Part shown: positions 52,618 through 60,646 of the stretch, one piece after another
How positions within the stretch are numbered: the first letter of the stretch is position 1
How the letters are laid out: each line of letters begins with the position of its first letter
Assembly: GCA_019636495.1 (NCBI GenBank)
Contig: JAHBXL010000018.1
Location: 1-64,000, forward strand
Source of the DNA: Phycisphaeraceae bacterium
GTDB lineage: Bacteria; Planctomycetota; Phycisphaerae; Phycisphaerales; UBA1924
DNA length: 64,000 bases
Direction: 5' to 3'
Position numbers and translations under genes: made by a program
Notes under the pieces: generated by a model
What the model was told of the DNA's origin: nothing
The model's input: the letters and a program-made list of their open reading frames with translations, nothing else
The model's database searches: none

Positions 52618-52661
52618 GCTGGTGAACACGCCGCGACGTGCGGCGCGAACCACTCACCAGC
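52618..52661 (+). promoter_or_regulatory. Nested hairpin in leader of sigma-like gene
   Basis: GCTGGTGA pairs with TCACCAGC (8 bp), and inside it GCCGC pairs with GCGGC around GACGT. The structure ends 13 nt before the ATG at 52,675, so it would affect translation of the sigma-like gene. Confidence 0.5.
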
Positions 52662-52674
52662 ACGGAAGCCATCC

Positions 52675-53256
52675 ATGCTTGCAGAAGCCAACGTCTCTCC
52701 GACCGTCACCAAGCTCGGTTCCGTCCTCCCGGTCTTGCCGCAACCGGATCTGCCGGACCTCACCCTCCGGCAGATGAAGTTCCGCACCGAGCGGCTCGGA
52801 CGCCTCTACACGCTCACCGCTGATCAGGTTGCGGATCTGTGGCAGGAGTTGGCGACAGAGATCGTGCGCGCGCTGCGGCGGTTCGACCCGACAATCGCTT
52901 CGCGGACGACGTTCATGAAGGGCGTCATGAACCTGTGGTACCGGCAGAAGTGCAAGCAACTCCGCCGCGAGGCGCAGACGCTCGCTCGGATGGTCTCGCT
53001 GCCACCCCTCGGCACAGAGGGGTTCGACTACGCCGATCCCCGCGAGCGGGGCATCAGCGAGGTTGACACGCGCCTCGACCTGGCCGACCGGATCGCGGAT
53101 CTGCCGGAGGACCTCTTCGCGCTCGCCCGCGACTTGCTCGCGGGCAAGTCTGTCCCCGAGATCGCCGCGGAGCGCGGCGTCCACCGGGGAACGGTGAACC
53201 GCATGGTCCTGCAACTGCGCGTCCACCTGGCCGACCTCGATCCTTCCGCCAACTAG
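52675..53256 (+). CDS. Phage sigma-70-like regulator
   Basis: 193 residues. LTADQVADLWQELATEIVRAL and RRFDPTIASRTTFMKGVM fit region 2; DLPEDLFALARDLLAGKSVP and EIAAERGVHRGTVNRMVLQL fit region 4 with its helix-turn-helix. ECF-like proteins of this size open phage replication or early modules. It lies directly upstream of Sak4/DUF669. It is not close in sequence to the host sigma-like protein at 39,512. Confidence 0.8.
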   Translation: MLAEANVSPTVTKLGSVLPVLPQPDLPDLTLRQMKFRTERLGRLYTLTADQVADLWQELATEIVRALRRFDPTIASRTTFMKGVMNLWYRQKCKQLRREAQTLARMVSLPPLGTEGFDYADPRERGISEVDTRLDLADRIADLPEDLFALARDLLAGKSVPEIAAERGVHRGTVNRMVLQLRVHLADLDPSAN

Positions 53257-53439
53257 CGCGCGACAAGTGGCGGGCGCGGGCAGAGGGGTATTGGCGTGCC
53301 CCCTGCCTGCAGCCCGCACACGGAGCCGCCAGGCCCCGCCGACGAGAGCCTGCCGCTCGTCCGGTTGGGGCAGGGCGATTTCACCCGCGACCTGCGGGCC
53401 GAGGACCTCGATCCCCATCACCCCAAGAACGGAGCGACC

Positions 53440-54180
53440 ATGTCCCTGCTCGATTCGGTGATCACGACCACGACGCCCGCGCCGCCCAAGATCCTCGTCT
53501 ACGGCACCCCGGGCATCGGCAAGACCACGTTCGCCGCCAGCGCCGGCGCGCTGCTCCTGGACTGCGAGAACGGCGCGGGCGCCGTGCCGGGGCTGACGCG
53601 CACCCCGTTCCTCAAGAGCTGGCCCGAGGTGCAGGCCTGGCTCGCCGAGATTGAGGCGAAGCCGCCCGAGGGCCTCGGGGCCGTGGCGATCGACACGCTC
53701 GACTGGCTCGTGCAGCGCATCGTCGAGTACGTTGTGATGGACCTCGACAAGAAGAGCAAGGGCGAGGTGACCAACACGCTCTCCTCGGCCCACGGCGGGT
53801 ACTTCAAGGCCCGCGAGATCGTCAACAACATCGTCAGCCGCGATCTGCTCCCGCTGCTCAACGCGATCACCGACCGGGGCACCGCCGTCATCCTGCTGGC
53901 GCACGCGGCCAATACCAAGATCACGACGCCCGAGGGGTACGACGTGCGGCTCGCCGCGCCCGACATCCCCCAGTGGATCGCCCCGACATTCGTCGAGTGG
54001 GCCGACGCGGTGCTCTACGCCTCGCGCGAGACCACGGGCGAGCGCGTGCTCACGACCGAAGGCACGAGCAACGTGACCGCCAAGAACCGCTACGGCCTGC
54101 CGCCAAAGGTGGGCCTGTCGTGGAGGGACCTGTCGGACGCGATCCAGCAAGGGCTGGAGCGTCAGTCGGCCGGTCGCTGA
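53440..54180 (+). CDS. AAA ATPase, Sak4-like single-strand DNA annealing/recombinase
   Basis: 246 residues. Walker A is LVYGTPGIGKTTFAASAG (about residue 20) and Walker B-like AVAIDTLDWLV (about 85). Later GTAVILLAHAANTKI is the RecA-like sensor. Sak4 proteins are short RecA paralogues that anneal DNA with an SSB partner; here DUF669 follows. ATG 53,440 has GGAG upstream. A GTG at 53,296 in the same frame, with a leader copied from 7,327-7,346, would add 48 residues. Confidence 0.82.
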   Translation: MSLLDSVITTTTPAPPKILVYGTPGIGKTTFAASAGALLLDCENGAGAVPGLTRTPFLKSWPEVQAWLAEIEAKPPEGLGAVAIDTLDWLVQRIVEYVVMDLDKKSKGEVTNTLSSAHGGYFKAREIVNNIVSRDLLPLLNAITDRGTAVILLAHAANTKITTPEGYDVRLAAPDIPQWIAPTFVEWADAVLYASRETTGERVLTTEGTSNVTAKNRYGLPPKVGLSWRDLSDAIQQGLERQSAGR

Positions 54181-54232
54181 TCCCCCATCCCCATCACCAC
54201 ACCACCCATTCGCACATGAAGGAGTCCGCTCA

Positions 54233-54709
54233 ATGGCCAGTCTGAACAACTTCGACGCCAACCAGGTCGATCCCTCCGTTGCGCTCGACCCGCTCCCCGC
54301 GGGCAAGTACATCGCAGTCGTCTCGGAGTCCGAGCTCAAGCCGACGAAGGCCGGCGGGGGCAAGTACCTGCAGCTCACGTTCCAGATCATCGAAGGCGAG
54401 CACAAGGGCCGCCTGGTGTGGGCCCGCCTCAACCTCGAGAACAAGAGCGAGATGACGGTGAAGATCGCTCGCGGCGAACTCTCCGCGGTCTGCCGCGCCG
54501 TCGGCGTGATGCAGCCGCGCGACTCGGTCGAGTTGCACAACGTGCCGCTGGAGATCAACGTCGGCCTCAAGAAGCGCGACGACAACGGCGAGTTCACCAA
54601 CGTCATCAAGGGCTACGCCAAGAAGGGCGGGAACGGGGGCGGCGGCACTGCGGGCGCTCGCGTGCCCGCGGGCGTCGGCCCGGGGAGCACGCCGCCCTGG
54701 AAGAGATAG
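54233..54709 (+). CDS. DUF669 family, single-strand DNA-binding-like protein
   Basis: 158 residues with LNNFDANQVDPSVALDPLPA, YIAVVSESELKPTK, then LTFQIIEGEHKGRLVWARLN and CRAVGVMQPRDS, the DUF669 pattern. These are phage SSB-like proteins with an OB-like fold, usually paired with Sak4. AAGGAG lies before the ATG. The C-terminal tail is Gly-rich and ends PPWKR rather than the acidic SSB tail. Confidence 0.85.
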   Translation: MASLNNFDANQVDPSVALDPLPAGKYIAVVSESELKPTKAGGGKYLQLTFQIIEGEHKGRLVWARLNLENKSEMTVKIARGELSAVCRAVGVMQPRDSVELHNVPLEINVGLKKRDDNGEFTNVIKGYAKKGGNGGGGTAGARVPAGVGPGSTPPWKR

Positions 54710-54720
54710 CAGTGTGCCAA

Positions 54721-54787
54721 GGCGCGGCCGGTCACGGTGTGGCTGGGACGGGCTTGGCGCGGTCAGGCACGGTGGGGTGAGGCATGG
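54721..54787. repeat. Pentanucleotide-phased GGNNN array 1
   Basis: Read from 54,721, thirteen successive 5-mers are GGCGC, GGCCG, GTCAC, GGTGT, GGCTG and so on to GGCAT; twelve begin with GG. The array lies in the spacer between DUF669 and the next gene and is not a simple sequence repeat, because positions 3-5 vary. Confidence 0.75.
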
Positions 54788-54850
54788 AGCCGCCGCCGGG
54801 TGAGAGCGCGGCGGCGGGATTCACCGAAGCAAACGAAAGGAACGATTCAG

Positions 54851-55468
54851 ATGAGCACAGCGACAGCGATCGGACCAGACATCAGCAACGGCGGCAAGCG
54901 GACAATCGACACAAGCATCCCGTACCGCGTCCAGGTCGAGATTCAGGGCGAGGCGGACCTCCTGTTCCACCGCTGGAACTGCGAGGCCGTCGAAGCGAAA
55001 GCACGCTCCGCGAAGGGATCGGCGGCGAAGAAGACCGACGACATCGAGTCCTACGTCTACCGCAACGACGACGGCGAGTTGTGCCTTCCGGGCGAGTACG
55101 TCCGCCAGGCGGTCATCGCCGCTGCCAAGTTCCGGCAGGACCCCAGGTCGCCGCGCAAGAGCGCGCAGGACCTGATGAAGGCGGCGGTCGTGAGCCTGAC
55201 CCCGTTGGCGGGCCTTGGCACGATACGCTGGGACTACGAGCACAAGTGCCGCGTGCAGGTGCAGCGCAACGGCATCACACGTGTGCGTCCGGCGCTGAAG
55301 GCGGGGTGGTCGGCCACGTTTGTGTTCATGGTCAACCTGCCGGAGTACGTCTCGCCCGAGATGTTGCACGGGCTGCTCACCGACGCCGGTCGTCTGGTGG
55401 GCGTGGCGGACTTCCGCCCGACGTACGGGCGGTTCCGCGTGACGCGGTACGAGATGCTGACGGACTGA
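54851..55468 (+). CDS. Conserved phage replication-module protein, unknown
   Basis: 205 residues; ATG 54,851 has AAAGGA upstream. It has PYRVQVEIQGEADLLFHRWN, then SYVYRNDDGELCLPGEYVRQ and AVIAAAKFRQDPRSPRKSAQ, which recall RAMP/Cas7-like folds, and a C-terminal FRPTYGRFRVTRYEM. No catalytic residues are evident. It lies between DUF669 and RusA, with GGNNN arrays on both sides, so a role in phage recombination or replication is likely. Confidence 0.7.
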   Translation: MSTATAIGPDISNGGKRTIDTSIPYRVQVEIQGEADLLFHRWNCEAVEAKARSAKGSAAKKTDDIESYVYRNDDGELCLPGEYVRQAVIAAAKFRQDPRSPRKSAQDLMKAAVVSLTPLAGLGTIRWDYEHKCRVQVQRNGITRVRPALKAGWSATFVFMVNLPEYVSPEMLHGLLTDAGRLVGVADFRPTYGRFRVTRYEMLTD

Positions 55469-55482
55469 GTGTGCGCGAGCAT

Positions 55483-55542
55483 GGATTGGCACGGCGTGCG
55501 GTGGCGCGGATAGGCACGGCGGGGCCGGGCATGGAATGGCTG
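55483..55542. repeat. Pentanucleotide-phased GGNNN array 2
   Basis: Twelve 5-mers in register from 55,483 (GGATT, GGCAC, GGCGT, GCGGT, GGCGC ... GGCTG); eleven begin with GG. It occupies most of the spacer before RusA. GGCAC and GGCAT recur in arrays 1 and 3. Confidence 0.75.
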
Positions 55543-55567
55543 TTCGGACGGCAATCACGGACGATCG

Positions 55568-55939
55568 ATGGAACTCTCTCTCCCTCTTCCCCCATCCGCC
55601 AATCACTACTACCGGCGGGTCGGCCGCGCCATGCTGATCAGCCGCGCGGGCCGCGAATACCGCGAGAGCGTCAAGGCCGCGCTACTGGCGATGGGCGCGC
55701 CGTCGGTCACGGGGCCGCTCACGGTGCTTGTGACGGTGTTCCCGCCGGATCGACGGCGTCGCGATCTCGACAACCTCCTCAAGTGCCTGCTCGATTCTTT
55801 GCAGCACGGCGGGCTCTACCGCGATGACAGCATGATCGATCGAATCGACATCCGCCGCGGCCCGTGCACGCGCGGCGGCGGCGTGCATGTGGAGGTTCAC
55901 GAACTAGCGGACACGACGAGGGGCGGTGCGGCGCGCTGA
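55568..55939 (+). CDS. rusA: RusA-like Holliday junction resolvase
   Basis: 123 residues. It opens LSLPLPPSANHYYRRVG and has the catalytic acidic set in RRRDLDNLLKCLLDSLQ followed by GLYRDDSMIDRI, as in RusA resolvases (three Asp near the core). A tail of about 20 residues follows. It would resolve recombination or replication intermediates before packaging. Confidence 0.92.
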   Translation: MELSLPLPPSANHYYRRVGRAMLISRAGREYRESVKAALLAMGAPSVTGPLTVLVTVFPPDRRRRDLDNLLKCLLDSLQHGGLYRDDSMIDRIDIRRGPCTRGGGVHVEVHELADTTRGGAAR

Positions 55940-56024
55940 GGCCAGGTCTGGCGAGACGAGGTTGGGCCAGCGATGGAATGGCGTGGCACGGCGCGGTTAG
56001 GTCCGGCAGGTCTCGGCTTGGCAT
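55940..56024. repeat. Pentanucleotide-phased GGNNN array 3
   Basis: Seventeen 5-mers in register from the base after the RusA stop (GGCCA, GGTCT, GGCGA, GACGA, GGTTG ... GGCTT, GGCAT); fourteen begin with GG. It runs into the helicase start codon, whose ATG lies in the last GGCAT unit. Confidence 0.75.
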
Positions 56025-57762
56025 GAGCGTCGGCGCTGCGAAAGCGGCGCTGACGGATTCGATGATGCAGATCACCCTCCGCGAATACCAGAAGGCCGCC
56101 GTGGACGCGGTATGGGCTCATCTGCGCGAGCTCGACACGAATCCCGCAGTCGTGCTTCCGACGGGCGCGGGAAAGAGCCTAGTGATCGCTCAGATCGTGC
56201 ATGACGCCGTCCATGAGTGGCACGGCCGCGTCGTCATCCTGGCCCATGTCAAGGAACTGCTCGAACAAACGGCGGAGAAGATTCGCGCGCTCGCTCCGGA
56301 CGTCCCGTTGGGCCTGTTCTCGGCCGGCCTGAAACGGCGTGATCTCAATTACAGCGCCACGGTCGCGGGCATCCAGTCAATCTGTAAGAAAGCGTGCGAC
56401 CTGGGCTCGGTCGATCTGATCATCATCGACGAGGCGCACATGGTGCCCGCCGAGGACGACGGGATGTACCGCCAGTTCATCGCCGACGCCAAGGTGGTCA
56501 ACCCGCACGTGCGGATCATCGGCCTGACCGCGACGCCCTACCGACTCAAGTCTGGGCCGATCTGCGCCGCAGAGAACATCCTCAACCACATTTGCTTCGA
56601 GGTCGGCGTCCGCGAGTTGATCGTTCAGGGATTCCTGTCGCCGCTCAAGACCAAGGCGGGCCTGCAGAAGATCTCTACCGACGACCTGCACGTCCGCGCC
56701 GGCGAGTTCGTCGCGAGCGAGGTCGAGGACCTCATGGACAAGGACGGCCTGGTCGAGGGGGCGTGCGCCGAGATCGTCGAGCACACCAAGGACCGCGCGG
56801 CGACGCTGATCTTCGCGTCGGGCATACGGCATGGGCAGCACATCGTCGAAGTCCTGAAGGCCAAGCACGGCGTTGAGTGCGGGTTCGTCTGCGGCGACAC
56901 GCCCGCTGGCGTGCGCGCCGCGATTCTGGGGCGGTTCCGTTCGGGGGAGCTCAAGTACCTCTGCAACATGAACGTCCTGACGACCGGCTTCGACGCCCCG
57001 CATATCGACTGCGTGGCGCTGGTGCGCCCCACCATGTCGCCGGGCCTGTACTACCAGATGGTGGGCCGGGGGTTCCGCCTTCACCCGGGCAAGGCCGACT
57101 GCCTCGTGCTGGACTTCGGCGGCAACGTCCTGCGCCACGGCCCGGTCGACGCCGTTCGGATCGACACGTTCGACCGGGGCGAGGGCGAGGCGCCAGCGAA
57201 GGAGTGCCCGCAGTGCCAGGCGTTGATCGCCGCGGGCTACCAGACCTGCCCGCAGTGCGGGCACCAGTTCCCCGAGCCCAACAAGCAGAGGCACGAGGCG
57301 CAGGCCAGCACCGAGGGCATCCTCTCGGGCCAAGCGACCCGCGAGGAGCACCACGTCAGCGAGACGACGTACCACGTGCACATGAAGCGGAGCGACCCCT
57401 CCGCGCCCTTGACCATGCGGGTGGAGTACCGCGTCGGCTTCAACCGCTACTTCCGGGAGTGGGTGTGCTTCGACCACTCCGGCTACGCCCGAACGAAGGC
57501 GGAGGCGTGGTGGCGAGCACGGTCCGTCGAGGCCGTTCCTGGCGGTACCGAAGAGGCGGTGGAAATGGCGAAGGCGGGCGCGCTGGCGCCCACGCTCCAC
57601 ATCACCGTCGAGAAGAAGGCGGGCGACCAGTTCGAGCGAGTGGTCGCGCACCGCCTGGGCGACAAGCCGCCCCGGCTGGATAGCGAAGAAGGACTGCCAG
57701 AAGTTCCGGCTGAGCCTGTGGGCATGACGTACGGCATCCCCGACGAGGAGATCCCGTTCTGA
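56023..57762 (+). CDS. Superfamily 2 DEAH-box helicase with zinc ribbon
   Basis: 579 residues. Q/Walker A PTGAGKSLVIAQIV (about residue 45), DEAH in LIIIDEAHMVPAEDD, motif III LTATPYR, and motif VI QMVGRGFRLHPGK give a full helicase core. A CPQC...CPQCGH zinc ribbon follows at about 395, and the C-terminal third is beta-rich and unknown. Phage proteins of this kind act in replication or recombination. ATG at 56,023 lies inside array 3; ATGs at 56,062 and 56,065 are alternatives. Confidence 0.88.
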   Translation: MSVGAAKAALTDSMMQITLREYQKAAVDAVWAHLRELDTNPAVVLPTGAGKSLVIAQIVHDAVHEWHGRVVILAHVKELLEQTAEKIRALAPDVPLGLFSAGLKRRDLNYSATVAGIQSICKKACDLGSVDLIIIDEAHMVPAEDDGMYRQFIADAKVVNPHVRIIGLTATPYRLKSGPICAAENILNHICFEVGVRELIVQGFLSPLKTKAGLQKISTDDLHVRAGEFVASEVEDLMDKDGLVEGACAEIVEHTKDRAATLIFASGIRHGQHIVEVLKAKHGVECGFVCGDTPAGVRAAILGRFRSGELKYLCNMNVLTTGFDAPHIDCVALVRPTMSPGLYYQMVGRGFRLHPGKADCLVLDFGGNVLRHGPVDAVRIDTFDRGEGEAPAKECPQCQALIAAGYQTCPQCGHQFPEPNKQRHEAQASTEGILSGQATREEHHVSETTYHVHMKRSDPSAPLTMRVEYRVGFNRYFREWVCFDHSGYARTKAEAWWRARSVEAVPGGTEEAVEMAKAGALAPTLHITVEKKAGDQFERVVAHRLGDKPPRLDSEEGLPEVPAEPVGMTYGIPDEEIPF

Positions 57763-60056
57763 ACGCCGCCACCGCTACCCAACTCGGCCCGGCCGCCGCG
57801 GCGTACCTCAGCGCCGGGCTGTGCGTTCTCCCCGCGCTGCGCCGCGGCGACGAGAAGCGCGTCGCGCTGCCGCGCTGGTCGGGATTCCAGAAGCGCCTCC
57901 CCAGCGCCGCGGAACTGGCTTCTTGGATCGACATTGGACCGGACGCGATCTGCATCGTCTGCGGGGGCGTGTCCGACAACCTGGAGATGATCGATTTCGA
58001 CAACGGGGGCGAGGCGTTCGAAGCCTGGCGCGCCGCGGTCGAGGAGATCGAGCCGGGGCTGACCGCCCGAATGTACGTGGAGACCACCCCGTCCGGCGGC
58101 CGCCACGTCGTCTACCGCTGCGAATCGCCGGTGTGCGGCAACACCAAGCTTGCCCATCGCCGAGTTGAGGTGGACGGAAGCGCCCCGGTCCAGGTCGCCG
58201 GCAAGACGCTCACGCCCAGGCAGGACGCCGGCGGAGCATGGCACGTCGTGATCACCCTCATCGAAACCCGCGGCGAGGGCGGGATGTTCCTGTGCGCTCC
58301 GTCGCCGGGGTACGAGGCGCTGGCCGGGAACCTGGCGAGCCCGCCCGTCGTCAGCGCCGAGGAGCGGGAGGTGCTGCTCGGGTGCGCCTGGCGGCTGAGC
58401 GACGCCGCGCCCGCCGTCGTTGGCGAGCAGGCACAGCCCCGCGGGCCTCAGATCCGCCCCGGCGACGACTTCAACGCGCGGGGCGACGCCCGGGAGATCC
58501 TGCGCCGGCACGGATGGGAGATGATCAAGTCCGGTGAGAACGAGCACTGGCGCCGGCCCGGCAAGCAGCACGGCACCAGCGCGACGCTCAAAGGCGGCGT
58601 GTTCTACGTCTTTTCCAGCAACGCCGCGCCGTTCGAGCCCAACCAGGCGTACGCGCCCTTCGCGGTCTTCGCGCTGCTCGAGCACTGCGGCGATTTCGTC
58701 GCAGCGGCGTCGGCGCTTCGGGCGAAGGGTTTCGGTGGTCAATTGCTGGAAGCCTCGGACGTCGACCTGTCGGCCTTCTCGGCTGAGCACCATGACGCGG
58801 GCATCGAGAAGATCGAACGCCCGGGCGATCCCGGCCCGTTCCCGCAGCACCTGCTCACTGTGCCCGGGCTGATCGGCGAGGTCGTGGCGCACAACGTCGC
58901 GTACGCGCCCCGCCCGCAGCCCCAGTTGGCGCTGGCCAGCGCGATCGCGCTGCAGGCCGTGCTCGCCGGGCGGAAGGTCTGCGACGAGCGCGGCAACCGC
59001 ACCAACCTCTACTGCGTGGGCCTGGCCAAGAGCGGGGCCGGCAAGGACCACGCCCGGAAGCTCACCCGGGACATCCTCTTCGCCGCCGGCGCCGATGATC
59101 TTGAGGGCAACGAAGACCTCGCCAGCGACGCCGGCCTGTTCACCGCGGTCGAGAGCCAGCCGGCGATCCTCTTCCAGCTCGACGAGTTCGGGCGATTCCT
59201 GCGGACGATCGGCGATCCGAAGAAGGCCCCGCACCTGTTCAACGTGCTGACGGCGTTCATGAAGTTCTACAGCTCCGCCGACACCTTCGTGCGGGGCAAA
59301 GCCTACGCCGACGCCAAGCGGAACAAGTCCGTCGACCAGCCGTGCGTCGTGCTCTACGGCACCACTGTGCCCGACAGCTTCTGGGAGTCGCTTACCTCCG
59401 AGAGCCTCAGCGACGGATTCATCGGCCGCTTGCTCGTGTTCGAATGCCCCGAGCGCCCCAAGCGACAGCGCCGGGCCCGCGTGCCCCCGCCGAAGGCCAT
59501 CGTCGACCGCGTGCGCTGGTGGAACGAGTTCTCGCCCGGCGGCAACCTCCGCAAGGAGCACCCCAAGCCCCTGGTCGTGACGGCCACGCCCGAGGCCGCG
59601 GCGCGGTTCGACGCGCTCGCTGACCACGCGGACGCAGAGATGGAGGCCAAGGGGGAGGGGATTGCCGCCGTGTGGTCGCGCGCCGAGGAAAAGGCCTGCC
59701 GCCTGGCCTTGATCTATGCCTGCTCGGCTAACCCGGAGAACCCCGTCATCGAGGAGCTGGCCGCCTCGTGGGCGTGCGATCTGTCGAGCTACGTCACGCG
59801 GCGGCTGCTCTTCGAGGCGCACGTGCGGATCGCCGATGGGCAGTTCGACGCCCGCCAGAAGCGAGTGCTCCGGATCATCGACGAGCACGGCGGCACGCAG
59901 GGCATCTGCCACACCCAGCTGCTCTGGAAGACGCGGTGGCTGAGCGTCCGCGAGAGGCAGGAGGTCATCGACAACCTGATTGCCACCGGGCAGATCAATG
60001 AAGTTCGGGTCGCAACGAAGGGAAGGAGCGCAACCCGCTATGTTTCCAGACCCTGA
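57759..60056 (+). CDS. Prim-Pol / DUF3987-type replicase, CTG start
   Basis: About 765 residues. The N-terminal Prim-Pol-like domain has GLCVLPALRRGDEKRVALP, then DAICIVCGGVSDNLEMIDFD with the D.D pair. The ATPase/helicase-like DUF3987 part has GLAKSGAGKDHARKL (Walker A) and LFQLDEFGRFLRTIGD (Walker B). Protein-like sequence continues upstream of the first GTG (57,969) to a CTG at 57,759 with GAGGAG 8 nt before it, in CTGA overlap with the helicase stop; no ATG/GTG/TTG fits. The C-terminus matches the fragment at 1-321. Confidence 0.85.
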   Translation: MNAATATQLGPAAAAYLSAGLCVLPALRRGDEKRVALPRWSGFQKRLPSAAELASWIDIGPDAICIVCGGVSDNLEMIDFDNGGEAFEAWRAAVEEIEPGLTARMYVETTPSGGRHVVYRCESPVCGNTKLAHRRVEVDGSAPVQVAGKTLTPRQDAGGAWHVVITLIETRGEGGMFLCAPSPGYEALAGNLASPPVVSAEEREVLLGCAWRLSDAAPAVVGEQAQPRGPQIRPGDDFNARGDAREILRRHGWEMIKSGENEHWRRPGKQHGTSATLKGGVFYVFSSNAAPFEPNQAYAPFAVFALLEHCGDFVAAASALRAKGFGGQLLEASDVDLSAFSAEHHDAGIEKIERPGDPGPFPQHLLTVPGLIGEVVAHNVAYAPRPQPQLALASAIALQAVLAGRKVCDERGNRTNLYCVGLAKSGAGKDHARKLTRDILFAAGADDLEGNEDLASDAGLFTAVESQPAILFQLDEFGRFLRTIGDPKKAPHLFNVLTAFMKFYSSADTFVRGKAYADAKRNKSVDQPCVVLYGTTVPDSFWESLTSESLSDGFIGRLLVFECPERPKRQRRARVPPPKAIVDRVRWWNEFSPGGNLRKEHPKPLVVTATPEAAARFDALADHADAEMEAKGEGIAAVWSRAEEKACRLALIYACSANPENPVIEELAASWACDLSSYVTRRLLFEAHVRIADGQFDARQKRVLRIIDEHGGTQGICHTQLLWKTRWLSVRERQEVIDNLIATGQINEVRVATKGRSATRYVSRP

Positions 60057-60076
60057 ACGCACGCCGATGCCTTCGC

Positions 60077-60146
60077 TGCTTGTTTGCGGGTCTCCTTCGT
60101 CTGTATACACGCGCGGAGAGAGAAGGAAGAGGTATGCAAACAAGCA
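60077..60146. promoter_or_regulatory. Inverted repeat in spacer after replicase of prophage 2
   Basis: TGCTTGTTTGC (60,077-60,087) and GCAAACAAGCA (60,136-60,146) are perfect 11-bp arms; TCCTTC and GAAGGA extend the pairing inside. A GTATAC palindrome lies in the loop. It takes the same place as the 11-bp ACCTGTTGCGC arms of prophage 1 but has a different sequence, as expected for operators that have diverged. Confidence 0.55.
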
Positions 60147-60263
60147 ATCATCTTTCTCTTCAATCCAATTCCCTCGTTTTCCGCGTGGGAAACCCCATCC
60201 CGCCCGCCGCCACGCACCGGCCAACCGAACTTCATTGAAGCGCGGTGTGGCAATCCCGGGTGG

Positions 60264-60646
60264 GAGCCTTACAGCCGGAAGCCTTACGGCCAGAGGGTCG
60301 GGGGTCGGTAGGTACTCCCCGGACCAGGACGCGAAGAGACGCCCGCGGGAACAGCCGCGCTTGACGACAGAGTTTGTTTCGCGCGTCCGGGCGGGGGTGG
60401 GGCGGCTGGCGGGGTCGGTACGCCGCGCCGCCAGGAACGCGACGTGGGCCAACGTGGGCGGACCCGTGGCCAACGGGCGCGGCCCGTAGCGCGGGGAAAT
60501 CGGGGCGATGAGCGCCCCACGGACGGGCCCGGCTGCCCGAGCGATCCAACCAGCAACCCAGCGATCCCCGGACCCGGCGCATGTGCGGCGGGCCACCACG
60601 ACGCCTCGCGCCGGCGCTCGCCGCCGCGCTCACGACGGAGATCGCT
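60264..60646. ncRNA. Conserved intergenic block upstream of methyltransferase copy 2
   Basis: Counterpart of 702-1,093. AGCCTTACAGCCGGA is followed by a second, imperfect copy (AGCCTTACGGCCAGA). Stem bases 60,406-60,412 pair with 60,428-60,434, and CGG TACG CCG (60,416-60,425) keeps the TACG loop of copy 1 with a C-G in place of T-A. CCCGT/ACGGG with a 5-nt loop is also kept. No convincing gene is present. Confidence 0.45.

Noticed and set aside
57483..60599. Minus-strand open frame of over 1000 codons opposite the replicase
   Set aside because: It is a high-GC shadow: composition is Arg/Leu/Val/Glu-rich without motifs, and the plus strand encodes clear Prim-Pol and Walker motifs.
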